DNA from: Aquibacillus saliphilus
GTDB lineage: Bacteria > Bacillota > Bacilli > Bacillales > Amphibacillaceae
Length of the DNA: 64,000 nt
Direction of reading: 5' to 3'
Assembly: GCF_020404745.1 (NCBI RefSeq)
Contig: NZ_JAIZAP010000006.1
Coordinates: 62,001-126,000 of the forward strand
The position numbers and the translations under genes were made by a program. The notes under the pieces are model-generated. The model had not been told where the DNA came from. It was given only the letters and a program-made list of their open reading frames with translations, and did no database searches. How positions within the stretch are numbered: position 1 is the stretch's first letter; every line of letters begins with the position of its first letter. This document shows, one piece after another, positions 46,107 to 55,000 of the stretch.

Positions 46107-47068
46107 TTAATGTTCCAAGCTTTCACTGTCATCATCTTCTATATTTTCATAAGCCTGTTCATCCTTGGGAAAATCCGACCATTTTATTGGTGGGTTCAAC
46201 ATTAATATTAAGTTCCTGAGTGACTTAGTTAGCTTTTCTTTTTGCTTATCTGATAAATAGTCCATGTAATTTCGGATGCTGAATACCCTCTCTACACTCT
46301 TTATCCAAACCAATGTTAGGTTATGCATGAATGTATGACCGCTTTTAGTGTATTTAGCTTGCAAACTATTTTCAGAAACAACCTCTTCACAGTTTCATAG
46401 TTTTTTGATTGCTGCTCGATAATTTGATTTACGCACTCTTTTACATGTTCTTCTGGAATATCCTTAAATGCTTTTTCACCCGTCGCTTTTTTGATGACAC
46501 CAACAGCAGTTTTGTTGATTTGCCTATCTCCATATTTACCAGCAATATAATCTTTATTTTCCTTACTGATATTTAAATGATGAATTTCAGTATATGCATG
46601 CCTCCCAGCATTGTTTTTTTCCCCTTTACTCAACCACTCTGGATCAACATCAGAACCACGTATATACTTTTTTATCGTATCCTCTTTAACATCACAAAGA
46701 CTAGCAATTATCTTAGTATCGTACTTTTCATTTTCTAATAACCGGTTAATCATTCTTTCCAATTGATATGCAGTTCTCTTCTTGGTGTGTAATTCTATCC
46801 CTAACCTTTTAACTATTCTTTCCTCTTCTGATGATCGCTTTTCAACGTTACATTCAGCATCTTCCATCCCTAAAAAATCAAGAGTGTAAAACCGACGGTA
46901 CCCATCCACTAACACATATTGATTTCCACTTTCTTCCTCAACAGTTAGCGGCACTTTTAATCCTTGTCTACTAATACTTAATTCCAAACTTAAATCCTTC
47001 TCACTTCTTCGATAACTTGTTTCCAACCTTATCTGGGAAAGTTTTATCTTCTTTGGCTGCTTGCTCAT
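46107..47068 (-). pseudogene. ParB/Srx-type N-terminal domain protein, frameshifted
   Basis: The first 220 codons encode a stand-alone ParB-like protein: KIKLSQIRLETSYRR, ISRQGLKVPLTV and LVDGYRRFYTLDFLG (the ParB nuclease/CTPase-type box), then an HTH-like middle (IIASLCDVKEDTIKKYI). Near 46395 a 1-nt deletion in GTGAAGAGG shifts the frame. The restored frame continues VVSENSLQAKYTKSGHTF to an acidic end at 46107. Such proteins occur next to phage and defence genes rather than parA. Whether the shift is real or a sequencing error cannot be told. Confidence 0.7.
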
Positions 47069-47304
47069 GTTGAACCACCCACTTCATTTTTATTAATGGG
47101 TATTCAGCGAGCAGTTTGTACTATTACACATATTTATAAATATAGAAGATTTAATCTAAACCTGCTGCTTCAAGAAACTTAAAATTTCAGGTTATTCAGG
47201 GACTAGTTATGGTAAAACATTCTATGACGGTATACAATGAATTAAGATTAAGTTCTATACAGTTAGGTATATAATTTCACTTTTTTAGGAGGGGAATGTA
47301 CTTT

Positions 47305-48369
47305 ATGAGAGTGTCTAATGAAACAATTGAAGAATTAATAGGCATCATTAATGATTCCTTAGGCAGGACAGGAAATGAACTGGTGATTTTTTTCAACCAA
47401 TTTGGATTTAACCACATTTATCCCGATAATGTACATGAGGCAGGAAGTAAAGCAAAGTATACAAGAAACACCATACAAAGTATTAATGGCACAGCTAAAC
47501 TTGATACTATTATTGAAAATGCTTTGCATCCTCGACAGTACATTAATTCACATAGAAATATTAATGACATCGTGGATAATCTTAATCAGTTTCTAGGATT
47601 CGACGGTTATGAAATCATACATAATGGCAATGCTTTTACAGTAAAATATAATAACCAACAACATAGTGGATCCCTAAAAAACCTTTTATTTGCATCTGAT
47701 GGACCAAAGCCAGAAATTGTTCTAGTAGATACTCTAAACTATGATATTGACGTTGTTGCAAATAAAAACCACATCCTAATTTATGATCAACCTATTACAG
47801 CTGATGGATTAACATGGCAAGATTTAGTTGGTTGGTGGTCACAAACATACAATGTGCCCTCTGATCAAGATAGAAAATTCTATCACCGATTAAACCAAAG
47901 CCTTGCTTCTTCTCCGCCAGAACAGCTTTTCTTTTGGACATATTATGAAACCTTTAGTCCGACTGTTTATGAAGAAGTTCCAGCATTAATCCCACAAGTT
48001 TACCTACATTATGATCCTTATACACTAAGACAACTGAATGGTGGAAGTAGAATTCCTAGACAAAGAATGGACTTTTTAATGTTGTTACCCGAAAACAATA
48101 AGATTGTTATTGAGATTGACGGTAAACAACATTACACAAAGGATCACATTAATGAACCCTCTCCAAAAAAATATGCTGAAATGGTTTCAGAAGATAGAAG
48201 ACTTAGATTAAGTGGATATGAGGTTTATAGATTCGGCGGGCGTGAATTAATGGCTAACACCAAACAAGAAGAGGCAGAGTCAAAAGAAAGGGTCGTAGAC
48301 TTTTTTGAAGATTTATTCGATAAACACCAAATTAAATTAACAAAAATAAATGCTACAACAACACCTTAG
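47305..48369 (+). CDS. Abi-like protein with C-terminal PD-(D/E)XK nuclease
   Basis: 354 residues. N-terminal region (about 1-110; IEELIGIINDSLGRTGNELVIFF) looks like the AbiJ N-terminal domain type found in abortive-infection proteins. The C-terminal region is a nuclease of the RecB/DUF559 kind: RMDFLMLL (Asp), VIEIDGKQHY (E-x-D-G-K) and LSGYEVYRFGGREL. GGAGGGG before ATG 47305 decides the start; the ATG three codons earlier is too close. Divergent from the ParB-like gene and followed by a DUF4365-like pseudogene. Defence role inferred from architecture and neighbours. Confidence 0.65.
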   Translation: MRVSNETIEELIGIINDSLGRTGNELVIFFNQFGFNHIYPDNVHEAGSKAKYTRNTIQSINGTAKLDTIIENALHPRQYINSHRNINDIVDNLNQFLGFDGYEIIHNGNAFTVKYNNQQHSGSLKNLLFASDGPKPEIVLVDTLNYDIDVVANKNHILIYDQPITADGLTWQDLVGWWSQTYNVPSDQDRKFYHRLNQSLASSPPEQLFFWTYYETFSPTVYEEVPALIPQVYLHYDPYTLRQLNGGSRIPRQRMDFLMLLPENNKIVIEIDGKQHYTKDHINEPSPKKYAEMVSEDRRLRLSGYEVYRFGGRELMANTKQEEAESKERVVDFFEDLFDKHQIKLTKINATTTP

Positions 48370-48419
48370 ACGCTTACTCAATACTAGCTCCCCTGCAGAA
48401 AAGGAGTTGAGGTTCTACT

Positions 48420-48857
48420 ATGCCAAATACAGATTGGACAATGCTAAGTTCTCTACAGTAAGAGAGATACGCTGAATACTTCGCAAAAATGGAATTTGCA
48501 TCATATGGATTAGAAGTGTACACAACAGAAGTAGATGATCATGGTATTGACTTTATTGTGAAAGACAAAAAAGGCCATTTTAGTCAAATTCAAGTAAAGT
48601 CCTTAAGAGGTACAGGTTATGTGTTTGTGCCAAAAACAAAGTTTGACATCTCTAATAAAAATCTATACGTTGTATTATTAATTTTTGAACCTGGAAAAAT
48701 GCCTTATGTATTTTTAATCCCTTCAGAAGCCTGGAAAGTCCCAAATCAAGTTTTCGTAGACAGAAATTATGGTAAGCCGGGACAAAAGAGCACCCCAGAG
48801 TATGGAATTAATATTTCTCGAAAAAACTATTCCATACTGGAAATTTTTCACATTTAA
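48420..48857 (+). pseudogene. DUF4365-like nuclease-fold protein with early stop
   Basis: ATG 48420 opens MPNTDWTMLSSLQ, then TAA (48459-48461), then the same frame continues ERYAEYFAKMEFASYGLEVY to a natural end at 48857. Without the stop it would be 145 residues with DDHGIDFIV and SQIQVKSLRG, the D...QxK core of a PD-(D/E)XK fold as in DUF4365. One base change (for example CAA or GAA to TAA) explains it. Re-initiation at ATG 48489 would give 122 residues and might keep activity. Confidence 0.7.
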
Positions 48858-48971
48858 GGAATCCATAAAAGAGTTTCTTGATAAAAAAATTTATAAGTAG
48901 ATTATAATGAGTTCATATAAATCCCCAAAGCGAATGCAAGAATTCTTCATCAGTTTATTTCAAGATAGATA

Positions 48972-49011
48972 ATAGGCTACATATTGTAAAACTCTTTAAA
49001 ATGTAGCCTAT
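48972..49011. terminator. Terminator between convergent genes
   Basis: ATAGGCTACAT pairs with ATGTAGCCTAT (11 bp) around an 18-nt AT-rich loop; usable in both directions between the DUF4365-like pseudogene and the DUF3800-like gene. Confidence 0.7.
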
Positions 49012-49096
49012 CACATGTTTTCAAATTGTAACCTTTATCATTTGCTTCAAAATTCACTATACATCATGCTTTTTGTACATTTTGAAGATTAGCTTC

Positions 49097-50077
49097 TTAT
49101 TTTTTATCGAAGAGCATTCTACACCAATGATTAGTTCGTGTATAGCTATTACAAAAGACATAAATTATAATTTTGCTAATAGACTTAAGGATGATATTAT
49201 AAGTTTTACTTGGCATGAAAATTGCAGATTTCTTTGGTAAGAGTATATTTTTACGAAAATGTTGACGAATTGAATGCATTATTGAATTATAATATTTTAT
49301 TTTTTCATCTGCATTATCACTCAAGTTTACAACGTCTTGTCCGGCCATAAATTTATATATAATGTACAATAGAATATCAACAAACTGAATTCCTACAGAA
49401 TAAGTATTATTTTTTTCGAATCCCAATTGATTAAAATCCATTTGAATATCTAGTTCTGCACCTATTTGAGCTAACTCTTCATCAGCATTTATACATAGAT
49501 CCTTCATTTCGTCAAAATAGACTTTCAGTGAACGTAGCGTTATATCAGCTTCTAATTTTTCACTATCTATATTTAAAGTCGAAGTATCTGCTTGTTTTAC
49601 CATTAATGTGTTTATTAACAACTGCGCAAAGTTTAATCGCATGAAGGAATAGAGACCTTCTTTTTTCCAATTTATAGGTGGATCATAAGTTCTTTCATGT
49701 ACCACTGCCCTTTTATCGCTAAAAACTCCATGAATGGTATATGGTACGTCTAGTTTTGACAGGAATTCAGCAAATTTAATCCATATTACTTTCATTTCTT
49801 CTTTTGAACACCAATCCCCAGAGTCATTCTTAAATCCCTTAGCCCCTTTTAATTCCCAATCCATAGGATTTAAATTCGGCCGCACTTTTTTCTTAAATTC
49901 ATTAAAACTTTTAACTAGTTTATCAAAGTCTGACTGTTGAATGCCTATTCCTAGTAGAACAAATAATTCAGGATAAACACTTTTTTCACTCCATTTTAAA
50001 GGATGAAAACTATCTTTTTCATCTACAAATAAAAGAAAAGTATCATCTGATTTAGTATATTTTTTTGTAATCCCCAT
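49097..50077 (-). CDS. DUF3800-like protein
   Basis: 326 residues. FLLFVDEKDSFHPL near the N-terminus has the early Asp-Glu pattern of DUF3800 (usually DESG), and SVGIQFVDILLYIIYKF near 225-241 matches the family's C-terminal 'QxaD' helix. DUF3800 is an RNase-H-like domain common in mobile and defence regions. Last gene of a four-gene minus-strand run, 74 bp after the GIY-YIG gene. The last about 40 residues (ISKIIIYVFCNSYTR...) are not family-like and may be a recent extension. Confidence 0.6.
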   Translation of the reverse strand: MGITKKYTKSDDTFLLFVDEKDSFHPLKWSEKSVYPELFVLLGIGIQQSDFDKLVKSFNEFKKKVRPNLNPMDWELKGAKGFKNDSGDWCSKEEMKVIWIKFAEFLSKLDVPYTIHGVFSDKRAVVHERTYDPPINWKKEGLYSFMRLNFAQLLINTLMVKQADTSTLNIDSEKLEADITLRSLKVYFDEMKDLCINADEELAQIGAELDIQMDFNQLGFEKNNTYSVGIQFVDILLYIIYKFMAGQDVVNLSDNADEKIKYYNSIMHSIRQHFRKNILLPKKSAIFMPSKTYNIILKSISKIIIYVFCNSYTRTNHWCRMLFDKK

Positions 50078-50151
50078 AACTTGAAATCCCCCAGTTCTAG
50101 TAAGGCAGCAGAACTAGTAAAATTGCTATTCAGTACTGTCCGAACCGATGC

Positions 50152-50838
50152 TTACTGCAACAAGTTTTTCTTTAATCGTACAATCTTATCTGCTTTTAAT
50201 TTTTTTATTTGTTTCAATAATTCTTCAGAATGTATTTTATCAAGTGAATATTTATTTTCATTTTTTTGCAACCAATTGTCACATAGAGTTTCACAGTCCA
50301 AATTCTCAAGTTCCGTTAAACTATATTTACTGGTTTTTGAATTAAATACTGCGGAAATCGAAGCAAGTATTGTTGCTCTAGTTTTATTATCTAAGTCTTG
50401 CAATATATTAAGTTTCTCCTTACTCCTGTTCATCCCTTTATATATTTTAAGTTTATGTTTTTCCTTAACTGATTCTGGCTTTTTTAATTCAAACAAAATG
50501 TTGTATTTATCAATTGCCTTCACTAATTGATTATAAATCGTCAATTCATTTGGACTAGAAAAGTCTCCACCCCGTACCTTTTCCCATCCGTATTTATTCA
50601 TCATTAATATAGTAATTTCATTCTCTTTTTTAAAAGCTTCAAATTCAGTACAAATCCCAGCATCAATTTTATGTATTGTCGAAATTGGTTTATAAATTTG
50701 CGTCCACTGAGCTCCCTTCTTCGTTCCATGCTTTTTTATTCTTTTTTCTAAATCATCAGTTTGACCAACATAGTAATTATCATCTTCTAGTTCCAATACA
50801 TATACCCATCGTTGCACATCCTCAAATTGAAAAGCCAT
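50152..50838 (-). CDS. GIY-YIG nuclease-domain protein
   Basis: 228 residues. Residues about 10-95 form a GIY-YIG domain: WVYVLELEDDNYYVGQTDDLEKRIKKH (GIY/YIG as VYVL...YYVGQT, Arg in the following helix) and a later Glu in EFEAFKKENEIT. The 130-residue C-terminal part is Lys/Leu-rich and unrecognised. AAGGAAGG lies 9 nt before ATG 50838. In an operon with DUF5677-like and DUF3800-like genes, so part of a likely accessory or defence unit rather than a homing endonuclease. Confidence 0.75.
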   Translation of the reverse strand: MAFQFEDVQRWVYVLELEDDNYYVGQTDDLEKRIKKHGTKKGAQWTQIYKPISTIHKIDAGICTEFEAFKKENEITILMMNKYGWEKVRGGDFSSPNELTIYNQLVKAIDKYNILFELKKPESVKEKHKLKIYKGMNRSKEKLNILQDLDNKTRATILASISAVFNSKTSKYSLTELENLDCETLCDNWLQKNENKYSLDKIHSEELLKQIKKLKADKIVRLKKNLLQ

Positions 50839-50920
50839 TTGTTCCATCCTTCCTTAATCGCATTCTTTCATCTACTACACGCACACTTTAATCATTGAAT
50901 ATTTATACAACAAAAATCTA

Positions 50921-51772
50921 TTAGTCTTTTAGAAAGTCTTTATTTACACTCCCAAGCTTTTCCTTTAGGGATTTCCTCATGGCCTTCAACATTTCTCTCA
51001 TTCTTTTATTGTAGTGTTTAACCTGAGTATCATCTGATTTAAATGTTGAAATTAAAATAGGAGTTAATACGTCTTGAAACTTGATAGATTCTTCAACCAG
51101 CTTATAACATTCTTTCTCTGTTCTCTTGTTGAGAAAATCTTCACCTTCAACAGTTACAATATGTTCGAAAATCTTAGTGAATACAAAAAGTGTAAAGAAT
51201 CGAACAAGTATTGGATAATTTACCTTTTCAACTGTAAAACGAAAATGTTCATCTAAATAATAATTAACCACTCCAAAGTTGCTATGAGCAAAAGGAGATA
51301 GGAAACCATAAAACGTGTAATAATACTGTTTGTCTTTCCCCGTTTTAAATCCACTTGGATTTATTAGCTCTCCAATTTTTTCTCCTTCCCGATTATATAT
51401 CTCTCCATCTTCTCGGATATTGTAGTTGGCAAAGAATAAATTTATAGGAAAGGTTATTAGCTGGTCAATGAATTCCTCATTTTCATTAAGGTATCTGCTG
51501 CTCAAGTAATTTTCAAACATAGTTCTAATTAATATTAGTGCATCTTCATTATGGCCCTTTTTCAATAATTCTCTGATACTAATTAAGGTTTTAGTGCTCT
51601 TTGTAAAATTAAAGTACTCATGATCATATGTAAACTTTGTGTTTGTTTCTCCTGTCATCAACATTTCATTGTATCCGTAAAGGTGTGCTGCATAATCCAC
51701 GAAATCACGTGATTTAAAAATAAATTTGTTTATTAACTTATCAAGCTTTTTCATGTATAAGTCCTTACTCAT
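50921..51772 (-). CDS. DUF5677-like helical protein
   Basis: 283 residues, mostly helical. DALILIRTMFENYLSSRYL (about 80-98) matches the arginine/glutamate helix of DUF5677-type proteins (ALxxLRxxxExxxxxxyL), and the second half has SPFAHSNFG, resembling the conserved His region. AAGGAGTGAG lies inside the end of the previous gene, 9 nt before ATG 51772; the two are translationally coupled. Biochemical role unknown. Confidence 0.6.
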   Translation of the reverse strand: MSKDLYMKKLDKLINKFIFKSRDFVDYAAHLYGYNEMLMTGETNTKFTYDHEYFNFTKSTKTLISIRELLKKGHNEDALILIRTMFENYLSSRYLNENEEFIDQLITFPINLFFANYNIREDGEIYNREGEKIGELINPSGFKTGKDKQYYYTFYGFLSPFAHSNFGVVNYYLDEHFRFTVEKVNYPILVRFFTLFVFTKIFEHIVTVEGEDFLNKRTEKECYKLVEESIKFQDVLTPILISTFKSDDTQVKHYNKRMREMLKAMRKSLKEKLGSVNKDFLKD

Positions 51773-51778
51773 CAATGC

Positions 51779-52252
51779 TCACTCCTTAGCTTTCTGCCGG
51801 ATGATTTTAACACCTAGCTTCTCACGATCACGGCATTGCTTTTTAAATTCTTTAGTCGCTTCTTTATTCCCCATAATAGTTAGAGTGGTAGCAAACTCAT
51901 CTTTAGTGATAGAGCGATATAAGGAGTTAATCTTTCGCTTAATATAGTTTGCAAAATAAAAGGTAAGAATGGCTCTATCACACTCAAATTCTCTATTCTT
52001 TATAAACCAGTCAACTAAACGTTCAACATGAATTTCATCCGGCATTAGAAACGCCCCATCTAAGTATTGAGCTGAACCAATAACTGTATCAACTACATTG
52101 GTTGCTGACATAACACAACTTGCACCTAGATGGTCATAATGCTCTTGCCCTTTATATTGGATAGCATAATGTTTAACTAACTTGGTTGCTTCATCTATAT
52201 CAGTTTTAATAGTTTGTATATCCCCCAGTGTAAATTTGATAACTTCACTCAT
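51779..52252 (-). CDS. Hypothetical protein, first gene of the GIY-YIG/DUF3800 operon
   Basis: 157 residues, soluble, helical, with a basic C-terminus (KEFKKQCRDREKLGVKIIRQKAKE). No domain recognised; motifs such as HYDHLGASCVMSATNVVDT are distinctive. Weak ribosome binding site (GGGA). Stops 6 nt before the DUF5677-like start. Its leading, tightly coupled place suggests a functional partner of that protein. Confidence 0.6.
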   Translation of the reverse strand: MSEVIKFTLGDIQTIKTDIDEATKLVKHYAIQYKGQEHYDHLGASCVMSATNVVDTVIGSAQYLDGAFLMPDEIHVERLVDWFIKNREFECDRAILTFYFANYIKRKINSLYRSITKDEFATTLTIMGNKEATKEFKKQCRDREKLGVKIIRQKAKE

Positions 52253-52325
52253 TTTTTATTCCCAATTTTACCATATTAATAGAAAGGCTTATCTCAAAAT
52301 AATACATTTAACAAAAACAAAAAAA

Positions 52326-52361
52326 GCCCACCAAGCGGCTGCATCAGCCAACTCAGTGGTT
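52326..52361 (-). terminator. Terminator after the 73-aa winged-helix gene
   Basis: CCACCAAGCGGCTG / CAGCCAACTCAGTGG stem with a 3-nt loop, then GC and seven T residues on the minus strand. Belongs to the same hairpin type as 31165-31209 and 35511-35554. Confidence 0.75.
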
Positions 52362-52367
52362 TCTCCA

Positions 52368-52589
52368 TTACTTCTTCACCATATAATATTTTCGCTTACT
52401 TTGAACATCCGTTATAAAGTCCCTCTGTAACTTCCCTTCTTTAATTAGTGGTAATACAATGCTCTTTCTGAAATAAGAGCCTGATATCGTCATCTTTGTA
52501 TTCATAAAGTCCAGGATCTCGCCCCACCTCCGTGGTTTTTCACAATAATCTAGTAAGGCCGTTACCTCAGGTCCATTCAGTCCTTTCAT
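52368..52589 (-). CDS. Short winged-helix fragment
   Basis: 73 residues (ALLDYCEKPRRWGEILDFM, SYFRKSIVLPLIKEGKLQ) resembling the C-terminal wing domain of AlbA_2/ATP-binding or Fic-associated proteins, where it follows a much larger protein. No ribosome binding site, an in-frame stop just upstream, and its 5' end meets a truncated yjiH. It is therefore likely the 3' remnant of a larger gene left at the island edge, though a small free protein is possible. Confidence 0.45.
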   Translation of the reverse strand: MKGLNGPEVTALLDYCEKPRRWGEILDFMNTKMTISGSYFRKSIVLPLIKEGKLQRDFITDVQSKRKYYMVKK

Positions 52590-53632
52590 TTTCTAAAGTA
52601 ATTGGTTTAGTTGTAGCAATAATGCTGATATTTGACTTCGGTTCCAATTGGTTATTCGCACCTAATATGGGTCCATTTCTGATGGAAAAATTAGTGTATT
52701 CAGTTGGCGTACTTGTACCTATCGGTGCTATGTTCCTGGCTTTATTAGTGGGTTACGGATTACTAGAATTTTTCGGAGTAATGTTGCAACCCATTATGCG
52801 ACCCATCTGGAATACCCCTGGTCGTTCCGCAATACGCTGTTGCCTCTTTTGTTGGAAGTTATTCAATTGGCTTGTTGATAACTAATCGCGTGTTTAAAGA
52901 GGGAAGGTACACAATTAAGGAAGCAACAATAATTGCTACAGGGTTTTCAACCGTTTCTGTAACATTTATGATTGTTGTGGCTAAAACATTGGAACTTATG
53001 GACATCTGGAATATCTACTTTTGGGTAACCTTGATAGTGACATTTTTGGTAACAGCCATAACTGTTAGAATATGCCGTTAAATAAAATTAGTGATGATTA
53101 CTATGATGGAAAAGGCTATCCGGAAGTAAAAATCACACATAATCGACTAAAGGTAGCGTGGAGTCAAGCACTGGAAACTGCTGCAACGGCACCATCACTC
53201 GGAAAGAATATTTGGATGAATTTTAAAGATGGTCTGATTATGACGATGGCTATTTTACCTTCCATCCTATCCGTTGGTTTGTTAGGCTTAGTATTAGCTG
53301 AGTTCACAATTACTTTTGATATCATTGGCTATATATTTTATCCATTTACATGGTTGATGCAAATACCAGAACCATTACTAGCCGCCAAAGCTTCTGCTGT
53401 TGAAATTACTGAAATGTTTTTACCGGCACTCCTAGTCGCTGGTGCACCATTAATTACGAAATTTGTTATTGCAGTCCTTTCCGTTTCAGCCATTTTGTTT
53501 TTCTCAGCCTTAATACCATGTATACTGTCTACTGAAATACCAATCAGTATTCCAAAATTAATCGTGATATGGATTGAACGTACTATTTTAACGTTGGTTA
53601 TTGTTACTCCTATCGCTTATTTATTGCTTTAA
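52590..53632 (+). pseudogene. yjiH: YjiH-family (nucleoside-recognition Gate domain) transporter, truncated and frameshifted
   Basis: Three frames in succession read VVAIMLIFDFGSNWLFAP, then LLEFFGVMLQPIMRPIW, FVGSYSIGLLITNRVFKEG and finally GLIMTMAILPSILSVGLLG to the natural end. Frameshifts lie near 52820 and 53072. The N-terminal about 100 residues are absent; homology starts abruptly at 52590 next to the island. YjiH genes are often beside hutG, as here, and probably carried a histidine-pathway solute. Confidence 0.82.
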
Positions 53633-53688
53633 AAGATTGTACAAAAAGCTAAAAAACTATAATAGGAAATAAATCGGGGTGTTTTACT

Positions 53689-54633
53689 ATTTATAAATTA
53701 CCGGATAAACAGCTTTGGAGTGGCCGGATTGATAGTCAGGAAAACCAAGATAGTTTTCGGTTCCATCAAATGGTTACTTTAAAATCAATCGAGAAACTAT
53801 CGAAAGGTGAGAATGCTTTAAGTTTGATAGGTTTTGAGTCAGATGAAGGGGTTAAAAGAAATAACGGCAGGATTGGAGCTGCTATAGCGCCCAATGAAAT
53901 TAAAAAATTTTTAGCGAAATTACCATATACTCCCGGTAAAGAAACGAGAGTGGTGGATATTGGTAATGTTGTTTGTGTAAATAGTGAGTTAGAGCAGGCT
54001 CAACAAGAATTTGGGGAGCATGTTGCTAAGCAGCTTAACAGTTCCTGCACACCGATAATTATTGGTGGTGGACATGAAACATTATATGGCCATTACCTAG
54101 GTGTAAGGGATTATATTGAATCCGATGCGACGCTTGGGCTAATTAACATTGATGCTCATTTTGATATGAGGGAAAGCGAAATCCCATCTTCAGGTACCAT
54201 GTTTAAACAAATATTAACCCTGGATTCACGTGCAGGATATTTATGCCTAGCAATCCAAAATTTGGGTAATACAAAGGCTTTATTTAATGCGGCAGATAAA
54301 TATGGTTGTACATATATTTTGGAAGAAAACCTCTCAAATGACTATTCGACCACCAAGATTATCGATGAATTTGCCGACAAGTATGACTATGTTTTAGTGA
54401 CGTTATGTACGGATTCTATCATTTCTTCCGCAGCACCCGGGGTTAGTGCTCCATCACCATTTGGATTGGATCCAAAATTAGTGAGGTCACTTCTAAATTA
54501 TATTATTTCAAAGGAAAACGTAACAAGCTTTGATATTTCAGAAGTTAATCCAATAGTAGATGAAAATGATAAAACTGTTAGATTGGCAGCACACCTATTA
54601 GCAGAAGTGATGAAAGCATTCAAAAGGAAATAA
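53689..54633 (+). CDS. hutG: Formimidoylglutamase (HutG, arginase family)
   Basis: About 315 residues of the ureohydrolase family. Metal-binding motifs are GGGHETLYGH, INIDAHFDMR, TLCTDSI (family DxD altered to CTD) and the C-terminal SEVNP. It hydrolyses N-formimino-glutamate to glutamate and formamide in histidine use. Homology (YKLPDKQLWSGRIDSQENQD) begins 27 codons before the first ATG (53770), at an ATT (53689) with GGGGTG 7 nt upstream. Either ATT initiates, or the gene is N-terminally shortened. Confidence 0.85.
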   Translation: MYKLPDKQLWSGRIDSQENQDSFRFHQMVTLKSIEKLSKGENALSLIGFESDEGVKRNNGRIGAAIAPNEIKKFLAKLPYTPGKETRVVDIGNVVCVNSELEQAQQEFGEHVAKQLNSSCTPIIIGGGHETLYGHYLGVRDYIESDATLGLINIDAHFDMRESEIPSSGTMFKQILTLDSRAGYLCLAIQNLGNTKALFNAADKYGCTYILEENLSNDYSTTKIIDEFADKYDYVLVTLCTDSIISSAAPGVSAPSPFGLDPKLVRSLLNYIISKENVTSFDISEVNPIVDENDKTVRLAAHLLAEVMKAFKRK

Positions 54634-54656
54634 ATCTAGGGTACTAGAATTATAAG

Positions 54657-54700
54657 AGTTGTTAGGTCTTGGCACTTTAATGCCCTAGGATCTAACAACT
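54657..54700 (+). terminator. Terminator of hutG
   Basis: AGTTGTTAG / CTAACAACT outer stem with a further paired interior and TTTTG after it, 24 bp past the stop. Confidence 0.85.
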
Positions 54701-54755
54701 TTTGTCCTTCTTCCTTATTACCCATCTATATTTTGTAGTTTTATAAATTTGATTG

Positions 54756-54940
54756 TTACTTCGAAATGGACCAACCTAATCGACTCGTTAGTTCCTCTCT
54801 ATTATTCTCAAACATCATGGCTGTTTCCATCATCTCAGGTCTACCCATAGGGCCATAAATGGTTAAAAATTTTAATTCTGAAGTAGGTATCTTATAAAGA
54901 TGACTATATAGATGTTCAGTTAAACATGATTTATGGGGAC
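54756..54940 (-). pseudogene. Remnant of an NAD-dependent sugar epimerase gene
   Basis: Minus-strand peptide HLYSHLYKIPTSELKFLTIY followed by GPMGRPEMM equals the YSHLYN-P-T-LRFFTVYGPxGRPDM segment of UDP-glucuronate 4-epimerases. The following 24 residues to the stop (ETAMMFENNREELTSRLG) do not fit that family, so it is a chimaeric leftover. No start is present. Confidence 0.6.
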
Positions 54941-55000
54941 GCTAGAAAAAGAAACAAAAGGTTTTATCATTATGATCTCATTCGTATAATGAATGAGTAA

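Noticed and set aside
48918-48980. 21-codon frame MSSYKSPKRMQEFFISLFQDR-like in the gap after the DUF4365-like pseudogene
   Set aside because: Too short, no ribosome binding site, no recognisable family (quoted only partly certain); could be a leftover C-terminus.
49097-52252. CRISPR or retron interpretation of the defence-like island
   Set aside because: No direct-repeat array, Cas motif or reverse-transcriptase motif (YxDD) is visible in any frame.
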